Shown: positions 24,752 to 33,468 of the stretch, piece after piece
Position numbering within the stretch: position 1 is the first letter of the stretch
How the letters are laid out: every line of letters starts with the position of its first letter
Origin: DATBAX01 sp963762965
GTDB taxonomy: Bacteria; Acidobacteriota; Terriglobia; Terriglobales; Acidobacteriaceae
Length of the DNA: 64,000 nucleotides
Assembly: GCA_963762965.1 (NCBI GenBank)
Contig: CAVXME010000001.1
Coordinates: forward strand, 1,922,001-1,986,000
Direction: 5' to 3'
Notes under the pieces: model-generated
What the model was told of the DNA's origin: nothing
The model's input: the letters and a program-made list of their open reading frames with translations, nothing else
Databases searched by the model: none
Program-made: the position numbers and the translations under genes

Positions 24752-27700
24752 ATGGCGCAACCCGTTTTTTACGATCCTCGACAAGCCCGCTGGAAGCGCT
24801 TAAGGCGCTTCTTCGACGCCGCCGGTGTTGCCGTCACTCTGATCATTATCTTTTTCATTTACACGGCTTTAAGCAGTGAGCCTCTGCCGGAACTCCTCTT
24901 GCCCCTGCAAAAAAAGCCGTACCACGCCTTTAAAGAACGGGAAAAAGAGAAAGCCAAGGAGAAGCGTCGCTTAGCGGCGCTGCGGGGCCATAGAAAATCG
25001 AAATCCGCGCCCTCGCAAGTAAAGCTCAATTCCACGGAAGGAATTCGCGCCGGTTTCTATGTCCCCTGGGACGCGGCCAGCTTCTCCTCCTTGCGCGAGT
25101 ACGCCCGCCAGATTGACTTGCTGTATCCCGAGTGGCTTCATGTTCTGACTCCGGATGGGCATTTGCAGGGGGTTGACGAAGAGACCAACAACTTTTTCGA
25201 TGTGGTCCAGGGTTCCACCCTTCGCCCCGTGGATACCAAGGTCATGCCATTCCTGAAGTCAGAAGACACGGGAATGGAAGTCTTTCCCCTGGTCAACAAC
25301 TTCGACGGCCTGGACTGGGTGGACATCACCCCGTTCCTAAATGATCCAGAAGCCAGAGGTCTGTTTCGCCAACAGGTCGCGGCGTTCCTCGCCAGCGATA
25401 AATACCAGGGGCTGATGTTGGATTTTGAAGCCTTTCCCAAGAAAGGGCAGGCGGGTTTTCTGGCGCTGCTCAACGAACTGGCCAGCGACCTCCACGCTAA
25501 AGGCATGAAGCTGTATGTAAGTGTGCCTTCTCACAACGACGAATGGAATTATCCCGCCGTTTCCGCGGCCTCGGACGGCGTAGTTCTCATGAACTACGAC
25601 GAACACTACGGCGGAGGAGCCTCGGGCCCCGTCGCCTCGCAGGACTGGTTCGTGGACAACCTGAAATTCGCCACGAAACTCATCCCCAAGGACAAGCTGA
25701 TCTGCGCCATTGCCAACTTCGGTTATGACTTTGTTGAGAAACCTAGGCACGGCAAATTACCCGACGGTGAAAAGGACAAAAATCAATCCGTGCAGGAAGC
25801 GTGGCTGGCGGCGCGCGATTCGGAAGAGGACGTCGATTTTGACGGCGACAGCATGAATCCTCACGTCAGTTACCTGGACGAGCACAATCTTCAGCATGAC
25901 ATCTGGTTTCTCGATGCCGTGACCGCGCTGAATCAAATGCGGGCCGCTCAAACCCTGGGTATCCAGACCTTCGCATTATGGCGCCTGGGATCGGAGGACC
26001 GTTCTCTCTGGAACGTCTGGGACGTGCCGGGCGATTGGGCCGCGCCCTCTAAGTTAAAAGATGTGCCCCCCGGCCAGGACGTGGACATGGAGGGGACCGG
26101 GGAAATCCTGAGTATTGAAGCGCGGCCGGCGAATGGACAACGCGAAATCAAGTTAGACACATCGTCCGGCATGATTACCGACGAAAGTTTTGATCCCTTG
26201 CCCCAGCCCTACCGCGTAGGGCGTTACGGATCAAGCCCCAACCAGGTAGCGCTCACTTTCGATGACGGGCCCGATCCGGAGTGGACCCCTAAGATTCTTG
26301 ACGTTCTGAAGCGTGAACATGCCACCGCGACTTTTTTTCTGATCGGCATTGAAGCTGATCATTTCTCGGGACTCGCCGAGCGAATCTACAACGAGAACAA
26401 CGGAATCGGCAACCACACTTTCACTCACCCGGACATCAGCAACCTTTCCGGAAGCTACATGAAGGTCGAAGTCAATCTCACGGAACGGTTGTTTGCCAGC
26501 CGCCTGGGGATCAGGACGCTGTTTTTTCGGCCTCCGTATTCCATTGACTCCGAACCCGACACCGAAGATCAAGTTCGGCCGCTGGAGTTTACCCAGGACA
26601 TGGGCTACATCACCGTTAGCGACAAGATCGACCCCAATGACTGGCAGAACGTGCCGCGACGCCCTACTGCTGACGAAATCGCCTCCCGCGTGCTGGAACA
26701 TTTGCCGCCTTGCATGCCTGGGGACCTCGGCTGCGGCAACATCATTCTGCTGCACGATGGCGGCGGCGATCGCAGTCAAACTGTTCTGGCCTTGCCCAAA
26801 ATCATTGAAGGCATCCGCGCCAAAGGGCTTGAAATTGTTCCGGTCTATCAATTGATCGGCAAGACCAGGGCCGATGTCATGCCTACCATTCCCGCGAACG
26901 AGCGCCTGGCTGCCATTCTGACTTTGGTTGGGTTCTGGTTGTTCGACGTGGGTTTCAAGGGAATCACCTGGATCTTCTTCCTGGGCGACGTGCTGATGAC
27001 CGGGCGTCTTTTGTTTATCGGGACGTTCGCAATTTTTGATCGCTTTCGCCAGCCGCACTATGGAACTCCGGGCGAGGTGGGAAGCTATAAGCCGAGCGTA
27101 GCCGTGTTGGTGCCAGCCTATAACGAAGAGAAAGTTATCGAGCGGACGGTTCGTGCCGTCCTGGCTTCGAACTACCCCAATCTTCGGGTGATCGTGATTG
27201 ATGACGGATCCAACGACAAGACTTTGCAAGTGGCGCGAGCAGCTTTCGCGGCCCATGAAGCCACCGGCCGCGTTCTGATCCTGACCAAACCCAATGCGGG
27301 CAAAGCGGACAGCTTGAATTTCGGGTTGCAGTATCTTACCGACGAGGAAATCTTTGTCGGCATCGATGCCGATACGGTCATCGCTCGTGAGGCGATCTCC
27401 CGTCTGGTGCCCCACTTCCTGAATCCGAAGGTTGCCGCTGTGGCGGGGAATGCCAAGGTCGGCAACCGTATGAATCTCTGGACCCGCTGGCAGGCCCTCG
27501 AATACATCACCAGCCAGAACTTCGAACGCCGCGCCCTGAATACCCTGGGGGCGGTAAGCGTGGTGCCGGGTGCAATCGGCGCATGGCGGACGTCCGCCGT
27601 AAAAGAAGCCGGCGGCTACCACACCGACACGGTGGCGGAAGATGCGGACCTCACCATGGACCTGTTGCGGCGCGGCTATCGCGTGGAGTACGAAGACATG

Positions 27701-28258
27701 GCGCTGGCCTACACCGAGGCCCCCATCAATGCCAACGGCCTTATGCGACAGCGTTTTCGCTGGTCATTCGGAATCCTTCAGGCTGTCTGGAAGCATCGCT
27801 CCGTATTTGCCCGCAAAGGCGTACTGGGATGGGTGGCCTTGCCCAACATCGTCATCTTTCAAATCCTGCTGCCACTAGTGTCGCCGTTCATTGACATCAT
27901 GTTTGTGGTCGGCGCTGCCTGGTACTTCGTCCAGAAGTGGTTTCATCCCGACTCCACCGACCCCGCCAGCTTCCAGCGCTTGCTGCTGTTCTTCGCGGCG
28001 TTTCTGATTATCGACTTCATCACTTCGGCGATTGCGTTTGCCCTGGAGCGGCGCACGCCGGAGTCGCGCGAAGATTTCTGGCTGTTGAGTCAGGTATGGC
28101 TGCAACGTTTCGCTTATCGCCAGCTGTTCTCGGTGGTGCTGTTCAGGACGGTGAAGCGCGCCATCGGAGGCCAGCCCTTTGCCTGGGACAAGCTGGAGCG
28201 CACCGCCGCCATGAGTTACCGCCCTTCCGAAGAACACGACTCACAGCCGGTGATTTGA
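24752..28258 (+). CDS. Trifunctional GH18-like / polysaccharide deacetylase / GT2 membrane protein
   Basis: 1,168 residues; a TTG at 24737 with a nearby AGGATGAG is an alternative start. An N-terminal membrane helix (VTLIIIFFIYTALS) leads to a GH18-like domain (about 100-430; LMLDFEAFPKK resembles the DxE catalytic strand). A NodB deacetylase domain follows (about 490-700; LTFDDGPDP and HTFTHPD metal ligands), then two helices and a processive GT2 domain (about 780-1040: IVIDDGSND, GIDADTV, AEDADLT, RQRFRWSFG) and two or three C-terminal helices. The order suggests cytoplasmic synthesis of a beta-linked amino-sugar polymer, with periplasmic deacetylation and cleavage. The polymer identity is inferred. 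Confidence 0.92.
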   Translation: MAQPVFYDPRQARWKRLRRFFDAAGVAVTLIIIFFIYTALSSEPLPELLLPLQKKPYHAFKEREKEKAKEKRRLAALRGHRKSKSAPSQVKLNSTEGIRAGFYVPWDAASFSSLREYARQIDLLYPEWLHVLTPDGHLQGVDEETNNFFDVVQGSTLRPVDTKVMPFLKSEDTGMEVFPLVNNFDGLDWVDITPFLNDPEARGLFRQQVAAFLASDKYQGLMLDFEAFPKKGQAGFLALLNELASDLHAKGMKLYVSVPSHNDEWNYPAVSAASDGVVLMNYDEHYGGGASGPVASQDWFVDNLKFATKLIPKDKLICAIANFGYDFVEKPRHGKLPDGEKDKNQSVQEAWLAARDSEEDVDFDGDSMNPHVSYLDEHNLQHDIWFLDAVTALNQMRAAQTLGIQTFALWRLGSEDRSLWNVWDVPGDWAAPSKLKDVPPGQDVDMEGTGEILSIEARPANGQREIKLDTSSGMITDESFDPLPQPYRVGRYGSSPNQVALTFDDGPDPEWTPKILDVLKREHATATFFLIGIEADHFSGLAERIYNENNGIGNHTFTHPDISNLSGSYMKVEVNLTERLFASRLGIRTLFFRPPYSIDSEPDTEDQVRPLEFTQDMGYITVSDKIDPNDWQNVPRRPTADEIASRVLEHLPPCMPGDLGCGNIILLHDGGGDRSQTVLALPKIIEGIRAKGLEIVPVYQLIGKTRADVMPTIPANERLAAILTLVGFWLFDVGFKGITWIFFLGDVLMTGRLLFIGTFAIFDRFRQPHYGTPGEVGSYKPSVAVLVPAYNEEKVIERTVRAVLASNYPNLRVIVIDDGSNDKTLQVARAAFAAHEATGRVLILTKPNAGKADSLNFGLQYLTDEEIFVGIDADTVIAREAISRLVPHFLNPKVAAVAGNAKVGNRMNLWTRWQALEYITSQNFERRALNTLGAVSVVPGAIGAWRTSAVKEAGGYHTDTVAEDADLTMDLLRRGYRVEYEDMALAYTEAPINANGLMRQRFRWSFGILQAVWKHRSVFARKGVLGWVALPNIVIFQILLPLVSPFIDIMFVVGAAWYFVQKWFHPDSTDPASFQRLLLFFAAFLIIDFITSAIAFALERRTPESREDFWLLSQVWLQRFAYRQLFSVVLFRTVKRAIGGQPFAWDKLERTAAMSYRPSEEHDSQPVI

Positions 28259-28283
28259 TCTCGCTTCGCAAGAAAGACGCTGC

Positions 28284-29642
28284 ATGACCCGGACCATCAT
28301 CGAACCATTCCGCATCAAGAGCGTCGAGCCGATTCGCTGGACCACTCGGGCTCAACGCGAGCACCTGCTCAGGGCAGCGCACTATAACCTTTTTCTGCTC
28401 CCCGCCGCGGATGTGCTGGTTGATCTCCTTACCGATTCCGGCACCGGCGCCATGTCTACCCACCAATGGGCCGCGATCATGGAGGGCGACGAAAGCTACG
28501 CCGGCAGCAAAAGTTTCGACCGCTTCCGCAAATCCGTTCAGGACATCTTCGGATACGAGCATGTCATCCCCACCCACCAGGGCCGCGCCGCCGAGCGCAT
28601 TCTGTTTAGCGTAATGTGCAAGAAGGGCGACGTCGTCCCCAACAACACGCATTTCGACACGACTCGCGCCAACGTTGAATTCGTCGGCGCCGAAGCTGTG
28701 GACCTCGTCATCCCCGAAGGCAAGCAGCCCAGCCTGGTCCATCCTTTCAAAGGCAATATGGACGTGCAGGCGTTGGAGAGTTTGATTGAGCGCGTTGGCC
28801 GCGAGCGCATTCCCCTGGTGATGTTGACCGTAACCAACAATTCTGGCGGTGGACAGCCGGTCTCGATGGAAAACATCCGGCATGTGAGTGCGGTATGCCG
28901 CCGGCACAAGATCCCTCTGTACTTCGATGCCTGCCGCTTTGCGGAAAATTCTTACTTCATTAAGCTCCGGGAAGAAGGATACGAATCAAGAACTCCCAAG
29001 CAGATTGCGCAGGAGATGTTTTCCCACGGCGACGGCTGCACCATGTCGGCCAAGAAAGACGGCATGGCGAACATCGGCGGATTTCTGTGCACCAACAATG
29101 ATCTGCTCGCCCAGCAGGAAAAAGATCTTCTGATACTGAGCGAGGGCTATCCCACCTATGGCGGACTAGCGGGACGAGACCTGGAAGCCATTGCCGTGGG
29201 CATCCAGGAAGCGTTGGAAGAAGACTATCTGCGTTATCGCATCGCTTCCACAGCCTATCTTGGCAGCCACATCGCGGAACAAGGCGTCCCCATAGTGCAG
29301 CCGCCCGGCGGGCATGCCATCTACATTGACGCACGTGCTTTCCTGCCGCACATTCCGCAGTCCCAGTTTCCCGGCGTGGCCTTGGGCGCTGAGCTTTATC
29401 TCGAAGGCGGAATTCGTTCCGTTGAGATTGGCTCGCTGATGTTTGGCGCCTCCGCCAAAATGGACTTGGTCCGCCTGGCGATTCCGCGCCGCGTCTACAC
29501 CCAGAGCCACATCGATTATGTTGTAGAAGTCATCCTCGAAGTCTGGAAACATCGGGAGAAAATTCAGGGCCTGAAACTAACCTACGAAGCCCCATTCCTG
29601 CGCCACTTCACGGCCCGCCTGGAGCCTGCGACGATTAGTTAG
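28284..29642 (+). CDS. tnaA: Tryptophanase-like beta-eliminating lyase
   Basis: 452 residues matching the tryptophanase/tyrosine phenol-lyase family throughout: EPFRIKSVEPI, LTDSGTGAM, PTHQGRAAE, FDACRFAEN, and PLP lysine in MSAKKDGM. Two discriminating spots favour tryptophanase: VEIGS rather than the MERG of tyrosine phenol-lyase, and LRHFTARL with His where tyrosine phenol-lyase has Phe. IPRRVYT, however, is written as in tyrosine phenol-lyase. The reaction would be tryptophan to indole, pyruvate and ammonia. It begins 25 bp after the trifunctional glycan gene; no tnaB or tnaC is seen. Confidence 0.83.
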   Translation: MTRTIIEPFRIKSVEPIRWTTRAQREHLLRAAHYNLFLLPAADVLVDLLTDSGTGAMSTHQWAAIMEGDESYAGSKSFDRFRKSVQDIFGYEHVIPTHQGRAAERILFSVMCKKGDVVPNNTHFDTTRANVEFVGAEAVDLVIPEGKQPSLVHPFKGNMDVQALESLIERVGRERIPLVMLTVTNNSGGGQPVSMENIRHVSAVCRRHKIPLYFDACRFAENSYFIKLREEGYESRTPKQIAQEMFSHGDGCTMSAKKDGMANIGGFLCTNNDLLAQQEKDLLILSEGYPTYGGLAGRDLEAIAVGIQEALEEDYLRYRIASTAYLGSHIAEQGVPIVQPPGGHAIYIDARAFLPHIPQSQFPGVALGAELYLEGGIRSVEIGSLMFGASAKMDLVRLAIPRRVYTQSHIDYVVEVILEVWKHREKIQGLKLTYEAPFLRHFTARLEPATIS

Positions 29643-29660
29643 GTCTGACAAAACTTTAAA

Positions 29661-29706
29661 CCCACTGTCATCCTGAGCGAGCGCACTTTGCGCCGCGAAG
29701 GACCTG
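29661..29706. repeat. CTGTCATCCTGAGCGA palindromic repeat, copy 1
   Basis: A short element lies between the converging tnaA and glycosyltransferase genes. It has the flank CCCACTGTCATCCTGAGCGA, a small GCGC-ACTTT-GCGC hairpin, then CGAAGGACC. A second copy with the same flanks and a larger hairpin is at 57829-57895. It may serve as a bidirectional transcription stop. Confidence 0.7.
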
Positions 29707-29747
29707 TGTATTTGTTGCGGACTACGGAGGGACCTAGCTGACTGTGT

Positions 29748-32177
29748 TCACGCCGCTCGCTCTCTCACATCAACCTCGTCTCCCACTGCGGCTGCATCAA
29801 CTCCCACCTTGGGCTCCATCACATCCCGATAAACGCCCTCAATCTCCTTCGTGATCTGCGGCCACAAATAACCATCGCGAACTCGCTGCCCGGCCGCCCG
29901 CACGGCCATCTCCCGCATCTCGGGATCGGAGATGAGCAGCTCTAACATCTGCTGCAAATCATCCACGTCTCCACGCCGGAAAGTAAAACCCGCTCCCTCG
30001 ACCACTTCCACGTTCTCCGGGATATCGCTGGCTAATACGCACACGCCCGCTCCCATGGCATCGAGCAGAGCGAGAGAGAGCCCCTCAATATCCGAAGGCA
30101 AAACGAAAAGCATGGCGTTGGTCAGCAATTCGTCGAGCGCTTCCCCGGAAACCCAGTCGAGCAGACGAATTCGACCGTCCCCATGACTATGTAATTGAGT
30201 TGCATACTCATCGGCATAACTCGAACCTCCTGCCAGAACGAGTTTCACCGAAGTCGCAACTCTTTTGTAGGCCTCAATCAGCAAGTGGCAATTCTTCTCC
30301 GGGGAAAACCGTCCCAGAAACAGGATGTAATTGCCAGACTCGAGGCCCCACTCCTCGAGCCGCGTAGGCTGGTGCTGCTGGCGAATTGTGGTTCCGTTTG
30401 GAACGTAAGTCGTCTCAGCCCTATAGCGTGATCGGTAGTGCTCTTGCAGAGTGCGTGACACGGTCATGGTAGCGTTTGGAAATTTAACGGCCGCCCATTC
30501 GCCCAATCGCAGCACCCAAGCCGCCACGCGTCCCCACTTTTTCCGTTTCCAATCCAGTCCCTGGACGGTCACAATCGTCTTTTTCCCGGCCAGGCGGGGG
30601 ACGAACGAAAACAACGCCGGCCCCAGCGCGTGATAATGCACTATGTCGCACCTGCTGAACAGGGCGTGGATGGTGCTCAGCGTTGTATGTACAACCGTCT
30701 CGAAATGTTTCGAATGCACCGTGGGCAACCGCACCAGCCGCATCCCGCGATATTCATTACACGGTGGAGTGAAGTTCGTCCGGCAATACCCCGTGACGTG
30801 ATGTCCCATCGCCACCAGCCGTTGGCCCACTTCCTCGTAGTAGGTTTCGATTCCGCTGTACTTTGACATCACCCCGCGGCCGCCGATGAATGCGATATGC
30901 AGCGGCCGCGCTTTCGCTATGCCCTCTTCCGAACTTGACGGATTCCTTCGCAGTAGCGCCATTCGCTCATACAACCGCGTGAGTTCCAGATAATGTTTTT
31001 CGGGTGTGTATTGCTCGCGCACCAGAGTCCGTCCGGATTCCCCCATACGCACCGCGATTTCTGGCCGCGAGTAGAGAAAAGAGATCGCCTCGGCCAGGTG
31101 GCCGACGTCTCCCGGCCGGAACAACAATCCGGTTTCTCCCTCATGCACCAGTTCGCGCCGTGAGCCCAGGTCAGAGGCCACAACTGCTCGTCCCCAGGCG
31201 TAGGATTCAAGGATGCTCTTGCCGAACGTCTCGTAGGCGCGCGAGGGCAACACGGTGAATGCCGACCCGGCGATTATTTCTTCCAGAACAACTCCGCCCA
31301 CTCGGCCTACAAATTCCACATTCGCCAACCCTAAGTCCTTTGCCAGTGCTCCAAGTTCCGCTCGTTGCGGACCCTCGCCGGCGATGCGCAAGGGGACATG
31401 TGGAAGTTGTTGCATCGCTTGCAACAGATCGGTGAGTCCCTTTTCTGGCGAGAGCCGCCCAAAGTAGAGAATGGGGGCATCAGCGTCAACCTTGCGCGAA
31501 GCTTGTGCAGGCAACTTCTGAAAATGGGGCAGCACTGCAATTTTGCCGGCGTCCCATCCATGTTCAATCAGTTTTTCCTTCACGAAACGGCTGGGAGCCA
31601 AAAACTGGTCCAAGCAGGTCTGGTAGGTTCGCAGCCATTTGTGGATGTAAGCCTCAGCCGCCAACAGTGCCGTCGCGCCGGGAGGGCCGGTATAGCAACC
31701 CTCATTCATCACGTGCCAGAACTTGCCTCCCCGGCATCGTTCGCACGCCATGCCCTTGGCCACCAGGTTGTAGCTGGGGCAGAGCAGCTTGAAATCATTC
31801 AAGTGATACAGCACGGGAACATTTTGCTTTTTTAGCTCCCACAGGATCGACGGCGAGAGATGGTGATAAATATTCCGCACATGCGCCACATCGGGCTGAA
31901 AATCGGCAATCATGCGTCGCAAGCGCCGCCGTGCGTCGTGCGAATAAATGGCATGGGCCGCCAGCTTGGCCCGTCCCAGAACCCCAATGTCTGCCTTCTT
32001 GAAGTCAACCAGCGGGATCAAGTGCTGGTCATAAGGCGTGGCTTGACCACGCGGATCAGCCATGGAGAACAGCGCCACCTCATGACCCTGAGCGCGCATC
32101 ATTTTCATGAGTTCGAACAGGTAGACTTCAGTGCCGCTGAAGGGGAAGTTATATTTGTTGCAATACAGGATTCTCAT
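29748..32177 (-). CDS. Double glycosyltransferase family 4 (GT4-GT4) fusion
   Basis: About 809 residues from the ATG at 32177. Two complete GT-B/GT4 units are joined. The first (1-415) starts MRILYCNKYNFPFSGTEVY and has ILYFGRLSPEKGL and the nucleotide-sugar site region around AYETFGKSILESYAWG. The second (440-800) starts IAFIGGRGVMSKYSGIETYY and has ILFLGRFSPEKNC and PSDIEGLSLALLDAMGAG. Each half carries its own EX7E-type region. It is the last gene of the polysaccharide operon and overlaps its upstream neighbour by 29 bp. It probably adds two successive sugars to the lipid-linked repeat unit. Confidence 0.9.
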   Translation of the reverse strand: MRILYCNKYNFPFSGTEVYLFELMKMMRAQGHEVALFSMADPRGQATPYDQHLIPLVDFKKADIGVLGRAKLAAHAIYSHDARRRLRRMIADFQPDVAHVRNIYHHLSPSILWELKKQNVPVLYHLNDFKLLCPSYNLVAKGMACERCRGGKFWHVMNEGCYTGPPGATALLAAEAYIHKWLRTYQTCLDQFLAPSRFVKEKLIEHGWDAGKIAVLPHFQKLPAQASRKVDADAPILYFGRLSPEKGLTDLLQAMQQLPHVPLRIAGEGPQRAELGALAKDLGLANVEFVGRVGGVVLEEIIAGSAFTVLPSRAYETFGKSILESYAWGRAVVASDLGSRRELVHEGETGLLFRPGDVGHLAEAISFLYSRPEIAVRMGESGRTLVREQYTPEKHYLELTRLYERMALLRRNPSSSEEGIAKARPLHIAFIGGRGVMSKYSGIETYYEEVGQRLVAMGHHVTGYCRTNFTPPCNEYRGMRLVRLPTVHSKHFETVVHTTLSTIHALFSRCDIVHYHALGPALFSFVPRLAGKKTIVTVQGLDWKRKKWGRVAAWVLRLGEWAAVKFPNATMTVSRTLQEHYRSRYRAETTYVPNGTTIRQQHQPTRLEEWGLESGNYILFLGRFSPEKNCHLLIEAYKRVATSVKLVLAGGSSYADEYATQLHSHGDGRIRLLDWVSGEALDELLTNAMLFVLPSDIEGLSLALLDAMGAGVCVLASDIPENVEVVEGAGFTFRRGDVDDLQQMLELLISDPEMREMAVRAAGQRVRDGYLWPQITKEIEGVYRDVMEPKVGVDAAAVGDEVDVRERAA

Positions 32178-33399
32178 AGGAGTTGTTTCCGGACGCTCTT
32201 CCGAGGCGTCGGAGAAAAGCTTCGCCAAAAGCCGTTACATTCTTTTCGCGATTGAAGTGCTCGAGCACATGCTGCCGCGCCCTCTCCCGTATGGGCCCGA
32301 GTGCGGAATGGAGTTGGCTGATCCGTTCCACTTGAAAGACGAAATCTTCGAGTGATCCGGTGCGATAGAGAAATCCCGTCTCTCCGTCGCACACTAGCTC
32401 AGGAATTCCCGTGATCGCTGGCGCCAGCACGGTCTTGCCATGCGCCATCGCTTCCATCAGCACCAGCGGCATGCCTTCACTACGGCTGGTGAGAACGACC
32501 AGAGTGGAGTCCGCGTAGCAGGCATGAAGCTGAGGTATGGGCAAATGCCCCAACAAAAGGACTTCAGCTCGTAGATCCAAATCATGAATCAACCGCTGCA
32601 ACGATGAGCGTTCTTCGCCTTCGCCCGCAATCTGGCAGACGAAGCGAATGCCTCGATCTTTCAGAACGCGGCATGCGCGCACCAGAAATGCGTGGTTCTT
32701 GACGGGATGCAGCCGACCCACCGCCAGCATTACGACCTTCGAGTCCTGACGGATGTTTTCGGCGGCCGAGTGCGATCCCTCCAGTTGGGTCACTCCTAAG
32801 CGCTGAACCAGAATCTTGCGCGGATCACATTCCCGATACCGCTCAAGGATGTACCGGCGATTGAACTCCGAAACCGTCATACAAAACTTGCAATATTTCA
32901 ATTTCGTTTCCAGGTAATGCGGATGAAGCAACAGGTCGGACCCGTGCAAAGTCATACTGAAGCTGATTCCCAGCAGCCGCGCAGCCACCAGGGCAATCCA
33001 TGACGCGAAATACCCATGATGCACATGAATGTGCTGCACGCCGCTCCGTTGCAGTAGCAGCGCGTAGTACGCACCTTGCCAGGTGTGCAGCAGCGCCCGC
33101 ATCCGCCGCATAGGAAGTTCGTTTCCACCCAGAACGACGCGCTTCATCAAGCCTGCCAGCGCGTTCCTTTTTCTCATACACAACCACACAGCGCTTGCCA
33201 GAAGTCCAAGCCGCAGCGGGGGCAAGTAAAGGGTCTCCGCGGAGAATGACTTCTGTTCTTCCGAGAGCATGTCGCCGGGACGCCGCGCGCTGCATGGAAT
33301 CACTTCAACGCCACGCCTGCGCAGCTCCTCGATCTCTTCCATCACGTAGGGTTCGACTGGAGAAGGAAACTGGTTGGCTATGTAGGCGATGGTTGGCAT
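32149..33399 (-). CDS. Glycosyltransferase family 4
   Basis: 416 residues with the GT-B fold of GT4: an N-terminal donor-less half (MPTIAYIANQFPSPVEPYV, HVHHGYFASW, SMTLHGSDLL) and a C-terminal half with VMLAVGRLHPVKNH, CQIAGEGEERSSL and LTSRSEGMPLVLMEAMAHG. HGSDLLLHP with EFNRRYILE is typical of colanic-acid-type transferases. It lies 69 bp downstream of the ligase-like gene and overlaps the double GT4 gene. The sugar donor is not predictable. Confidence 0.9.
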   Translation of the reverse strand: MPTIAYIANQFPSPVEPYVMEEIEELRRRGVEVIPCSARRPGDMLSEEQKSFSAETLYLPPLRLGLLASAVWLCMRKRNALAGLMKRVVLGGNELPMRRMRALLHTWQGAYYALLLQRSGVQHIHVHHGYFASWIALVAARLLGISFSMTLHGSDLLLHPHYLETKLKYCKFCMTVSEFNRRYILERYRECDPRKILVQRLGVTQLEGSHSAAENIRQDSKVVMLAVGRLHPVKNHAFLVRACRVLKDRGIRFVCQIAGEGEERSSLQRLIHDLDLRAEVLLLGHLPIPQLHACYADSTLVVLTSRSEGMPLVLMEAMAHGKTVLAPAITGIPELVCDGETGFLYRTGSLEDFVFQVERISQLHSALGPIRERARQHVLEHFNREKNVTAFGEAFLRRLGRASGNNSYENPVLQQI

Positions 33400-33468
33400 C
33401 GGGTTGGTTCTTGCGAGACCGCTCCGGACTGCGGCCGCAACGAAAATAGTTCAATTGGCTGAAAGGGA

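Noticed and set aside
26231..27622. A 463-codon frame antisense to the trifunctional glycan gene
   Set aside because: It is a shadow of a gene with strong motifs on the plus strand; its own protein has no recognisable features.
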